The notes beneath the pieces are model-generated. The model saw nothing but the letters and a program-made list of their open reading frames with translations. It was not told the origin of the DNA and ran no database searches. From IMG/VR virus record IMGVR_UViG_3300022074_004086, positions 1 through 27,512 of that record: a DNA stretch of 27,512 bases; one strand, written 5' to 3'. The translations under genes were made by a program, and so were the position numbers. The stretch comes from a virus. This document shows, one piece after another, positions 9,195-17,077 of this stretch (its first letter is position 1; every line of letters begins with the position of its first letter).

Positions 9195-9612
9195 CAGTTT
9201 TTTTGAAGGTAAAAAATCCTTCACTACCTTGCCAGTATCCTTTGTCCCAAGTATGGTATTCTTTTTCATATAATCGTGCTTTACTCTCTAGTGGATCACC
9301 TTTCCATTGACACTCTGGTTCAGATTCTCCCTCAAAATATTTTTCCCTCCATCTGAAACACATATCACATGCAGGGTTATGAACTATTATTAAGTCAGGT
9401 GACACATATTCTATCTCTACAGTCTGTTCTCTGTATGGTTTGTCCATGTAACTATAACGAGACGATGTATGATATTTGTATTCATCAATCTTCTCGTGTT
9501 TTACTATTATATGTGCCCATTTTGTAGGATTTGATGCTGCTTGTGTCCAATTATCAAACTCACCCTCAAACCATTCACAAAAGGTATCACTCAAGTTCTG
9601 ATAAGTCTGCAT
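9190..9612 (-). CDS. cpeT: CpeT-like (CpcT/CpeT bilin-lyase family) protein
   Basis: 140 aa. CpcT/CpeT proteins attach, or help attach, bilin chromophores to cysteines of phycobiliproteins in the host cytoplasm. The N-terminus [19 protein letters not shown] (11-29) followed by [11 protein letters not shown] (32-42) matches the family opening G-x-F-x-N-x-x-Q-A-x-x-x-P. [10 protein letters not shown] (59-68) matches the conserved PYRQ region. The end (ACDM-F, F-G-x-x-E-PEC-x-W-x-G, DKGY, GS-x-GFFTF) follows the family C-terminal pattern. It is shorter than typical host CpeT (about 200 aa), with the central part reduced. The start overlaps the acyl carrier protein gene by 26 bp, so the two are probably co-translated. 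A decayed or re-purposed CpeT is possible. Family assignment is by motif recall only. Confidence 0.65.
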   Translation of the reverse strand: MQTYQNLSDTFCEWFEGEFDNWTQAASNPTKWAHIIVKHEKIDEYKYHTSSRYSYMDKPYREQTVEIEYVSPDLIIVHNPACDMCFRWREKYFEGESEPECQWKGDPLESKARLYEKEYHTWDKGYWQGSEGFFTFKKTV

Positions 9613-10039
9613 CGCTAGGCATAGTTTTGTTAAGAGTATCTAGAGGTTTTTTAGACATCATTGGACTATCTGCATGAGGTACAACAGTCTGTCTATTTTT
9701 TAGTGCTTCTGCTGAAATTTTCTTGACTTTTCCTTTATTCGCTTTGCATTTTTTGATTGTTTCAATAGCGTCACCAACAGTGACAATATTTCCTGCTTCT
9801 TCATCAGGAATCTCTATACCAAAACATTCCTCTAAAAACATGACAAGTTCTACCATGTCCAGACTGTCAGCATCTAGGTCGATAAATCTACTATCCCATT
9901 CAATAGAATCAAATTCAACTCTATCACCTAGAGTTTCCTTAATAGCAAGACGTGCTATCTCTAGCATCATTGGTTTAGTAATCTTTTTAGACTTTTTTAG
10001 AATGTCTTTGATTTGTGCGTATGTGTGATTATAAGACAT
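9587..10039 (-). CDS. Phage acyl carrier protein with C-terminal extension
   Basis: 150 aa. Residues ~25-97 form a clear acyl carrier protein (ACP) domain. The phosphopantetheine attachment motif is FIDLDADSL, with the modifiable Ser at 59, followed by the helix [20 protein letters not shown] and then [10 protein letters not shown]. ACPs carry acyl chains as thioesters on a 4'-phosphopantetheine arm in fatty-acid or polyketide synthesis. No phosphopantetheinyl transferase is in the window, so a host enzyme would have to modify it. Residues ~98-150 are an extra Lys-rich then acidic tail absent from ordinary ~80-aa ACPs, and there is also a ~20-residue N-terminal extension. It shares a TAATG junction with the 59-aa gene upstream and overlaps the CpeT-like gene downstream. 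The ACP fold is near certain; the function in infection is unknown. Confidence 0.88.
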   Translation of the reverse strand: MSYNHTYAQIKDILKKSKKITKPMMLEIARLAIKETLGDRVEFDSIEWDSRFIDLDADSLDMVELVMFLEECFGIEIPDEEAGNIVTVGDAIETIKKCKANKGKVKKISAEALKNRQTVVPHADSPMMSKKPLDTLNKTMPSDADLSELE

Positions 10040-10218
10040 TAGACGTAAATTACCTCATCAGATGGGACTAGTTCACGCACAAGGTCAAGGACTCTCATGA
10101 ATTGATCCATGTCGCAGTCAACCTCTTTGCGGTCACCTGTATTACTTATTAGCACAAATTTTCTTGATGTGATATCAACTACCACTTGTTCGAGGGTTTC
10201 TAGTTCTTCGTTATGCAT
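10039..10218 (-). CDS. Small conserved-looking hypothetical protein
   Basis: 59 aa starting [18 protein letters not shown]. It includes the sequence [17 protein letters not shown] and an amphipathic helix ([15 protein letters not shown]). The compact beta-beta-helix pattern and strong hydrophobic periodicity argue for a real folded protein. It ends in TAATG, its stop overlapping the ACP start, which suggests translational coupling. The family is not recognised. Confidence 0.7.
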   Translation of the reverse strand: MHNEELETLEQVVVDITSRKFVLISNTGDRKEVDCDMDQFMRVLDLVRELVPSDEVIYV

Positions 10219-10255
10219 TAATAGGATGCGATGATAAAACTAGTATAGCACGTGG

Positions 10256-10489
10256 TTAGGACTTTGTAAAGTAGGTAGTGTTACCCGCCCTAGCAGCACG
10301 TCTGATAGTCTCTTCGACCTTACTCATTAACTCAAGTCCTGCTTCTCTGTTTGCCTTCATATTATCCATTGCTTTACCTGTTGTATCTTCCCGCACCATT
10401 TCTTCGACGAAATCGTCTAAATGTTTTGCAAGAATACACTTTAAAAATTCTGCTTCCTGCTTACTTACTGACATGTGATGTTGTGTCAT
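10256..10489 (-). CDS. Small hypothetical helical protein
   Basis: 77 aa, charged and almost wholly helical by composition (KQEAEFLKCILAKHLDDFVEEM, then KANREAGLELMSKVEETIRRAARAG, each broken here). There is no membrane segment or recognisable motif. A second in-frame Met (MSVSKQ) six codons in could be the true start. It lies 21 bp after the spike gene and 37 bp before the 59-aa gene, and heads the small accessory run that includes ACP and CpeT-like. Function unknown. Confidence 0.65.
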   Translation of the reverse strand: MTQHHMSVSKQEAEFLKCILAKHLDDFVEEMVREDTTGKAMDNMKANREAGLELMSKVEETIRRAARAGNTTYFTKS

Positions 10490-10510
10490 TTTACTCTGTG
10501 AACTCTACTA

Positions 10511-11380
10511 TCAATTCAAGTATATTGCAGAAGCATCAAGATCAATGTTTCCACCCGCGTCAACATCAATGTTGCCTGTGGCATCGCCTTTGATTGTTCC
10601 TGTGACATCTAATTTATATGCATTACTATCAGGTGAGGAGATCATTCCATCGAATGCACCTCCGTTTATACATGATTTAGATCCACCATCTACCTTAGTA
10701 AAGACTTTACCACCAACTTGTGTTAGTAAGTTTCCGTCTACTTTTTCGTACCTGCATCCTGCTGCTCTAGTACGAACATCTCCATCACTATTGATAGAAA
10801 ATGTAGATGACTCTTTTAGTATTTTGACTTCATAATTACCCTTTACGTTCTCTTTAACAGAACCGCCTTCACTCAAATCATTTTCCAAGAACGTTGTCTT
10901 GTTTGTGTAGGCATTGGATTCTAACTTCATTTCATTCTTAGCTTGTATTGCTAAGTTTTCATCTGACTGAATAGTGCATACACCACCGACTTGCATCTGG
11001 TAGTTACCATTCACTCTATCAAAACGGTCACCTTCGACCTCACTATGCATATTACCCTCAACATATATGTTTACGTCTCCAATAACATGTAGTGCCATTC
11101 GGTCAGAATTTACATCCTTACCAACTTTTATAACAAGATTATGGTCTGATAGAATATATGTATCATTATACGATACTAGATTATTGTTTTGATCCTGATC
11201 TAGGTTCAGGAAATTGCCATTTGCATTTAGCAAACGTATATATTCTCCATCTCTGGTGCTGTTCATCTCGAACATATGACCTATAGATGTAGACTGTACC
11301 CAGTTCTTTGGATATCTTATTCTTAACTTAGGTAGGAGATTATTAACAATAGTCCCGCCTAAAAATGGATTAATAGACAT
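10511..11380 (-). CDS. gp5-type beta-helix spike (C-terminal needle) as a separate protein
   Basis: 289 aa. It contains the section GHMFEMNSTRDGEYIRLLNANGNF, which corresponds to the T4 gp5 region where the trimeric needle starts. This is followed by octad repeats of the form V-x-G-x-x-x-x-V-x-G (VIGDVNIYVEGNMHSEVEGD; VNGNYQMQVGG; VDGNLLTQVGGKVFTKVDGG) that build the triple-stranded beta-helix. The end (GNIDVDAGGNIDLDASAIYLN, in two pieces here) is the usual terminal cap. In T4 this domain is fused behind the OB-fold and lysozyme of gp5. Here it is its own ORF, starting one base inside the stop of the OB-fold gene (TAATG). It should form the membrane-puncturing tip below the hub. No PAAR protein was seen nearby. 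Confidence 0.85.
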   Translation of the reverse strand: MSINPFLGGTIVNNLLPKLRIRYPKNWVQSTSIGHMFEMNSTRDGEYIRLLNANGNFLNLDQDQNNNLVSYNDTYILSDHNLVIKVGKDVNSDRMALHVIGDVNIYVEGNMHSEVEGDRFDRVNGNYQMQVGGVCTIQSDENLAIQAKNEMKLESNAYTNKTTFLENDLSEGGSVKENVKGNYEVKILKESSTFSINSDGDVRTRAAGCRYEKVDGNLLTQVGGKVFTKVDGGSKSCINGGAFDGMISSPDSNAYKLDVTGTIKGDATGNIDVDAGGNIDLDASAIYLN

Positions 11381-14175
11381 TAGTAACCTCCGTAACCACC
11401 TTGCTGTTGATTCTGCTGCTGATTGTTATCAGTCTGCTGAGTTTGTTGTGTGGTTTGCTGTGTAGTCTGTTGTGTAGTCTGTTGTGTATTGTCCTGATTT
11501 ACTGGAGTTGACACAGGATCAGTAACAGTTGGTGTAGACACAGTGTTAGTTGTTGTGCTATCAGTTGTTGTAGAGGTATCTTGACCGTCTACTAAATTAA
11601 ATCCAGTATCTTGCAATGATGTATCTTCATCCTCTTTCGTAGATTTTATCATAGGATGACCCACACAGTCAATATATTGTGTTAATGGTAACACGTTAGT
11701 CTCTTTGATTTCTCTAGGACTTGTGTAAATGTAAGATGTGCTTAATCTCGCACCAGTTCCAGTTCCCCCAGTTGTTGATGTGCCTCTATCCTCTACAACT
11801 GGTTTTACAAAACCTAATACTGGCGTATCTATAGTTATATTAATCAATCTTCCATCTTTATCTGTGGTTGCTGTTCCAATCTGTTGCTGTTTATCACCAA
11901 CACCAATAGTAATGATTGGATCTTTATAATTAGTTCCCACGTTTGTAATATTTACATTATCTAACTTGGGTATGATATCACCGCACCTTGAATACAATGC
12001 TTTTGCATCTTGAGGTATCACTAAAGTTGGGAACTTGCTATTGAAATTCAATGTAAACTCATGCCCTGATTTAGTTTTTAACTGCAGTCCTGCAACGAAA
12101 TTTGAATTGAATGATGGGTCTATAGTTGCTATCAACATATCATCTTCAGAATAGTCTGTATCCACTACTTGTAACACATCAGGGTTTCCTTCGGTAACTT
12201 GTTCTAGATACTCTCCATCATTAACAAACTGCTGCAATCCTACCTTTGGCACTGTGACTGCATACTGTTCTTTAGGGCAGAAAGTATCAGCAGGGTCAAA
12301 TCCATATCCTATGCCAGGATTGATAACATCAACAGACTCAACCTTACCATTTACGATATTTGGTTTAAATTTAGCACCACCGCCTTCTGGTTCATTGCAT
12401 GTAAACTGTGCTTTGATCTGTGCTTCTAATCCAACACCAGATCCTTTCTTTTGCATGAATACGCCAAGTATTTGTCCTATGTCATCTATAATAGGTAATG
12501 CTTTAACTGGACTTGTTGACTTCAAGTTATCCCATACCATTTCTGGGAAGCATGGTTTCTTGTTAAGGTTAGCACTAGAACAGTTAACTGCTGAACTTGC
12601 TATATTACCACTTGAGTCATAGAAGTTAATCCCCTCAAATTTCTCAAGAGGTCCTCGTGTATCAAATGAATTTTCTGATAATCCAGATGATACTCCAATT
12701 GAACTGCTAAGATCTGATAATGAACCATTCTTAGTGTTAAATACTTTCTTAATTCCATTGCGATCAACCACTGGTACAAATCCATTCTTGGGTTTACCAT
12801 TACCAACAACTGATACTGAATTAGGAGGTTTGACTTTATATTGATCTATTTGTTTCTGTGTTGCATCATTTCCTTTTGCCTTTGCACCGATACCAGTCTC
12901 AAACACAGAAGCACCAATAGCACATGACAAAGCACCATCACAGAATAAATCTATAAAATCTCCTACCTTATTAAGTAGATTCTGTATTTTTTGTGCTGCA
13001 CCTTTGATAGCACCAGTGACACCTTTCAATATACCCAATGCACCTTGTATACTATCCATCAACTTCTTCATAATCTCACCAAGTAAATTTTGAACCAAGC
13101 ATAGTGCAGTGTCTAATACATTCTCTACCAAGTCTTTTAACATACCTTTGATAAAATCACCAAGTTCCCCTAATAATTGTTTGAATAGACATGATACAAG
13201 ATCGCCAACATCCTTAAGTTGCGTTCTGACTGCAGTATCTAACTCTGGATTTGGAATACTAAGTTGATCTAGACCATCTTGCACAAGTTTATTAGTCTCT
13301 TCCATGACCACGCCCTTGATATTTGCAGTCAGTCCTGTAAGTTTCTTTTGTATGCGTTGTGACATGATGTTTATCTCATAGTCCATGTCAACAACAGAAC
13401 CATCTAACTTATTAATAAATTGATCTATATCATTCTTTTCTACGCCACGAGCAAACTTCATAAACTCAGCAAGAGGACCTTCTAATTTTGTAGCAGTCTC
13501 TGATCCACACTTACCATTACCAACTTGAACTGTGACCTTTTGTTTTTCAGTTGCTAATGCCTGTTTCTCACTCTCCAATTTTGCAGGACCACGTTCATTC
13601 TTATCATCAGTAGAATTATGCGTATGTCCATCATTATTTTTTGGTGCTTCATCTACACCAGTTTCTTCATTAGTCTCGATTGTACTGCCTGTATTTGGCG
13701 ATATACTACCATCGTCACTATGATCTGGATACTCATAGTCAGGTGATACTAATTGTGCGAATCCTTCTTCTTTACCACCTTCTACACCATAACCTCCGCC
13801 AGGATTTTCATCAGCAAGAGTTCCCATAACAACAGGGATTTGTGCAGATGTGCCATCCATAAAGAACCCAATAACCCAACTGTTGATCTGCAATTGATGT
13901 ATAGATCCCATACCTGATCTCATGGAATATATTGGTGGCATCAATACCTGTGCCCATGGCAAATCTGTTGTAGGCAGTTCTTTTCTATTTGGATTGTGAT
14001 ATCCTACAATTCTAACCTTTACTTTATTAGTCCAATCCCAGTCACTATAATCCCAACCACCTAGTCCAAGTCGTGATGATGCGTTCCAAAATCTTCTACC
14101 ATCATTTTCTACTTGTCCAATCCACCAGTTGAACCCTTCTCTACCTATAAAATTAGCAATATTTTCGTTCATCAT
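11380..14175 (-). CDS. gp5: gp5-like baseplate hub protein (OB-fold), no lysozyme domain
   Basis: 931 aa. Residues ~13-130 match the T4 gp5 N-terminal OB-fold: NWWIGQVENDGRR, KVRIVGYHNPNRKELPT, LPWAQVLMPP, SWVIGFFMDG, PVVMGTLADENPGGG. This domain sits on the gp27 hub trimer and crosses into the spike. The T4 lysozyme domain is absent. In its place is a long helical, Cys-containing section (~240-420, e.g. LGEIMKKLMDSIQGALGILK), then beta-rich segments with repeated PG-x-GY / GTNY-type turns (VINPGIGYG, ITNVGTNYKDP). The C-terminus is a Thr/Gln repeat tail (TTQQTTQQTTQQ) ending GGYGGY. It overlaps the gp27-like gene by 4 bp and the spike gene by 1 bp, consistent with stoichiometric translation of hub, OB and spike. 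Confidence 0.85.
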   Translation of the reverse strand: MMNENIANFIGREGFNWWIGQVENDGRRFWNASSRLGLGGWDYSDWDWTNKVKVRIVGYHNPNRKELPTTDLPWAQVLMPPIYSMRSGMGSIHQLQINSWVIGFFMDGTSAQIPVVMGTLADENPGGGYGVEGGKEEGFAQLVSPDYEYPDHSDDGSISPNTGSTIETNEETGVDEAPKNNDGHTHNSTDDKNERGPAKLESEKQALATEKQKVTVQVGNGKCGSETATKLEGPLAEFMKFARGVEKNDIDQFINKLDGSVVDMDYEINIMSQRIQKKLTGLTANIKGVVMEETNKLVQDGLDQLSIPNPELDTAVRTQLKDVGDLVSCLFKQLLGELGDFIKGMLKDLVENVLDTALCLVQNLLGEIMKKLMDSIQGALGILKGVTGAIKGAAQKIQNLLNKVGDFIDLFCDGALSCAIGASVFETGIGAKAKGNDATQKQIDQYKVKPPNSVSVVGNGKPKNGFVPVVDRNGIKKVFNTKNGSLSDLSSSIGVSSGLSENSFDTRGPLEKFEGINFYDSSGNIASSAVNCSSANLNKKPCFPEMVWDNLKSTSPVKALPIIDDIGQILGVFMQKKGSGVGLEAQIKAQFTCNEPEGGGAKFKPNIVNGKVESVDVINPGIGYGFDPADTFCPKEQYAVTVPKVGLQQFVNDGEYLEQVTEGNPDVLQVVDTDYSEDDMLIATIDPSFNSNFVAGLQLKTKSGHEFTLNFNSKFPTLVIPQDAKALYSRCGDIIPKLDNVNITNVGTNYKDPIITIGVGDKQQQIGTATTDKDGRLINITIDTPVLGFVKPVVEDRGTSTTGGTGTGARLSTSYIYTSPREIKETNVLPLTQYIDCVGHPMIKSTKEDEDTSLQDTGFNLVDGQDTSTTTDSTTTNTVSTPTVTDPVSTPVNQDNTQQTTQQTTQQTTQQTQQTDNNQQQNQQQGGYGGY

Positions 14176-15419
14176 GCTTCTTCACCGTCCGAGTCAGTAA
14201 ATAATGTGAGTTTGGTAGTCATCTTATCTTCACTGTTTTTATATGTTCTTTCGACTTTGCCTATAACCCATTTACCAGAGTTAGCATAGTCCTGTTCTCT
14301 ATCTCTACCCCCTTTGTATATGTCTAATTGTACAACCTCACCAATTTCTAATGAATAATCTGATACTAATTCTATAGTGCATTTTTTATTGTAAAATAAT
14401 TTTTCCCTTAATGAGGATTGTGAGAGTTGTTTTGTAAAATCTCTTGTGTATATTCCTCTAGTAAATAATGCAGAGTCAGATATTTTAGACATAATCCTTG
14501 TATATGTGGTACTCTTATCAAATCCTTTATAGAATTCTGGTGTTCTACGAGAGTTCATCAATGGAACACTCCTATAATATTTATTGATGTTGAAAGGATA
14601 TTCTTGATATTTCATGTCTCTTAAATCTAATGTCATAGTGTTACTTAGATAAGAACCCATATTCATACCCGCTAATAAATCACATGACGATTCTACAGTT
14701 ACTTTTGATACTGATATAATACCTTTATCATCTTCCTCTTCTAACTCTGCTCCCTCATGTCCTGCAACAATTCTAGTAACAGGTTCTTTTTTGGCGAAAG
14801 AATCATATGAAACAAAATGATATCCAGACCTTGTTTCGTAGAAACAGTATCCTGCAGTTGCAGAAAATCCACTACCCCTTGCGGGTATTGCTTTTGCAGC
14901 TAACCACCTTATTGCTGTAAATGGATTCCAATATGGAGATATAAAGGAATACTTATTTAAAGTTGGTTCAAAATCTACAAGTCTATTTGGATCAATACCC
15001 ATGAGATCTTGCAAGATCTCTTTCTTAACGATCCTATCTATTTTATTACCACCACCTTTACCAAATCTACGTGATATTTTATTAGCAGCGTTATTTAAAA
15101 AATCTGTTTTACATAATCTCAACACTGCTGATGACTTTCCACCTATATTTTTCCTATCTTGTATATCGTAAATAACAAAATCTCCACCTAATTGTGTTTT
15201 TCCTTCACTATCATCAACTACTAAGAATACGTTCTCCATACCTGTTAGTTGTGATAAGAAACCACTTTCAGTATCTGTTATCTGTACGTCCATAAGCATG
15301 GTAGCAGATCTTATATCCTCAATATAATTGACATATAACACCTGATTGGTGCTTACAGGAGGGTAGTCAGCAATGAAGAATCCAACTATATTAAAATTTG
15401 ATTTCTGATTTACTGACAT
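14172..15419 (-). CDS. gp27: gp27-like baseplate hub protein
   Basis: 415 aa (T4 gp27 is 391). The N-terminal part reads as a tube/hub barrel domain (VNYIEDIRSATMLMDVQITD, then MENVFLVVDD, FVIYDIQDRK). The middle resembles the hub helical insert (KIDRIVKKEILQDLMGI, ISPYWNPFTAIRWLAAKAIP, CFYETRSGYHFVSYDSF). The C-terminal barrel has LEIGEVVQLDIYKGGRD and KWVIGKVERTYKNSEDKMTTKLTLFTD (broken here). gp27 and gp5 form the (gp27)3-(gp5)3 hub, and this gene lies directly upstream of gp5 with an ATGA overlap, exactly as a hub pair would. The start also shares a 1-bp overlap with the 552-aa gene upstream. Direct identity to T4 gp27 is low, so the call leans on organisation and pattern. Confidence 0.7.
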   Translation of the reverse strand: MSVNQKSNFNIVGFFIADYPPVSTNQVLYVNYIEDIRSATMLMDVQITDTESGFLSQLTGMENVFLVVDDSEGKTQLGGDFVIYDIQDRKNIGGKSSAVLRLCKTDFLNNAANKISRRFGKGGGNKIDRIVKKEILQDLMGIDPNRLVDFEPTLNKYSFISPYWNPFTAIRWLAAKAIPARGSGFSATAGYCFYETRSGYHFVSYDSFAKKEPVTRIVAGHEGAELEEEDDKGIISVSKVTVESSCDLLAGMNMGSYLSNTMTLDLRDMKYQEYPFNINKYYRSVPLMNSRRTPEFYKGFDKSTTYTRIMSKISDSALFTRGIYTRDFTKQLSQSSLREKLFYNKKCTIELVSDYSLEIGEVVQLDIYKGGRDREQDYANSGKWVIGKVERTYKNSEDKMTTKLTLFTDSDGEEA

Positions 15420-17077
15420 TAGAATTGTGATGTTGTATTGTATACGTCAAGGTAGGGAGAATCAAAAATCTCAGGTTGTGCAAGTTCACTACCTTCTTGT
15501 GGAGAAGGGGAGGGAGGAGGAGTATCCTCTCCAACTGTTACTCCTGCTGCAAGTGCAACTTGTTTTTCTGTCTTAGAATCTGCAGATTCTCTGTTTTCTT
15601 GTATAGTTTTATCAGTCAGTTCTGTTAAATTGACTGTCTGTTCACTATTTGGTGCGAATATATTTTTGATGCCACCAAATGCTTTCATACCAAGTTTTAA
15701 ACCCATACCCATAGGTGTCATACTAAATGCTTTGCCAGCTATACCTTTCAAACCAGATTTCATACCAGATGCTTTACCAGCTAATCCCTTTGCACCTTGG
15801 AATATTTTGGTACCTGCATTAAATGCCATACCCATAGGTGTCAAATTAAATAGTTTCCTAGCAAGAGATTTACGTTTCTTAATAGGTTGCATTGATCTCT
15901 CACCTGTTTTAGGATCACCAAGTCCTATACCATCAGCAGTTCCTGTGAATGGTGCACGTCTTCCATATGAAGGATCTCCTGCTTGACCAGCTGGTAGTGC
16001 AAGTTGACCACCGCCACCACCTTCAGCTTCTGTATTATTACTCTTAAATGCCTTTCCTATCAAATTACCTAGCATTACTTGCCATCTTGGTTTCTTTTCT
16101 CCACTTTCCTCGCTATCATTATCTTCTTCATCATTCGCAACTTCAGAACTAGCAGCACCTAAATTAAATGCAGCTGCTAACTTACTAATATTTCTATTCA
16201 ATATCTTAGATGATTCCTTACTTGGTGCAGGAATCTTCTCTAATAAATCTGTCATTGCAACAGCAGCAGATTTAGCGGGCAGTGCCAATGCATCGCTAAA
16301 TGCTTTCTTCATCTTCTCATCTACTTCAAATTCATCACTAAGATCTTTCTTTACCTTATCTGTAGCATCATCCTCACTTGCTCCTACATTCTCTAATGAT
16401 TCTACTTTAGGTGAGTCGCTAGGTTTAGCATATTTTGCAGGAACTTCTTTACCTTGTGATTCAAAGAACTTCCTTACTCTCTCGTTCTTATCATATATGG
16501 TGTTACCATCTTTATCTTTACCCTGTGCTGCGACTGGATCTGGAATTAGTGGGTCTAGTGGTTGTGATGTAGGTGTAGGAGGTTTTACTGTGCTTGTACC
16601 ACTGACTGTTTCTCCTTCTGGTTTATTACCAATCGGTGATTTGGGTTTATCTTTTCCAAGAGACTTAGCAAGTTTTGTTTTATCTTTTATGAAATTACGT
16701 ATGCCTTTACCTACGTCTGTTAGTTTATCAGTTGCTTCTCCAAACTTATCACCTACAGCATCCTTTGCCTGACCAAGTTTTTCTCCAGCTGACTGTGCAG
16801 CCTTACCTGCTTTATCACCCAATAACTGTGCGTTCTTGCCTATAGAACTGCCTACATCCTTAGCTTTATCTCCTACCTTTGTAGCAATTTTCTTAGCACC
16901 ATCTGCTATCTCACCTAGTGGAAGTCCAGGTTGAACCTCAGCTGACTCTAGTGCTTCAACCTTATCTTCTAACAATCCAACACGTTTTACCACACGACGT
17001 TGTGACTGCAGAGATCTCTGCATCATCTCATGTGATACGCCCTTATCTTGTTTATCGGAATCGCCAGGTAATTTCAT
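15419..17077 (-). CDS. Low-complexity baseplate/tail protein with internal repeats
   Basis: 552 aa, Lys/Ala/Gly-rich. Residues ~15-45 form a short coiled coil (MMQRSLQSQRRVVKRVGLLE). Residues 61-121 are LEA-like degenerate repeats (AKKIATKVGDKAKDVG, GKAAQSAGEKLGQAKDAVGD). Residues ~150-185 are Pro/Thr-rich. Acidic linkers follow (EEDNDSEES). Residues 408-425 and 449-467 are a direct duplication (LFNLTPMGMAFNAGTKIF / KAFSMTPMGMGLKLGMKAF). It lies between the M15-peptidase tail protein and the gp27-like hub. T4 has the hub genes 28 and 29 near this position, so it may be a hub component or part of a split tape measure, but I do not recognise a family. Confidence 0.7.
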   Translation of the reverse strand: MKLPGDSDKQDKGVSHEMMQRSLQSQRRVVKRVGLLEDKVEALESAEVQPGLPLGEIADGAKKIATKVGDKAKDVGSSIGKNAQLLGDKAGKAAQSAGEKLGQAKDAVGDKFGEATDKLTDVGKGIRNFIKDKTKLAKSLGKDKPKSPIGNKPEGETVSGTSTVKPPTPTSQPLDPLIPDPVAAQGKDKDGNTIYDKNERVRKFFESQGKEVPAKYAKPSDSPKVESLENVGASEDDATDKVKKDLSDEFEVDEKMKKAFSDALALPAKSAAVAMTDLLEKIPAPSKESSKILNRNISKLAAAFNLGAASSEVANDEEDNDSEESGEKKPRWQVMLGNLIGKAFKSNNTEAEGGGGGQLALPAGQAGDPSYGRRAPFTGTADGIGLGDPKTGERSMQPIKKRKSLARKLFNLTPMGMAFNAGTKIFQGAKGLAGKASGMKSGLKGIAGKAFSMTPMGMGLKLGMKAFGGIKNIFAPNSEQTVNLTELTDKTIQENRESADSKTEKQVALAAGVTVGEDTPPPSPSPQEGSELAQPEIFDSPYLDVYNTTSQF

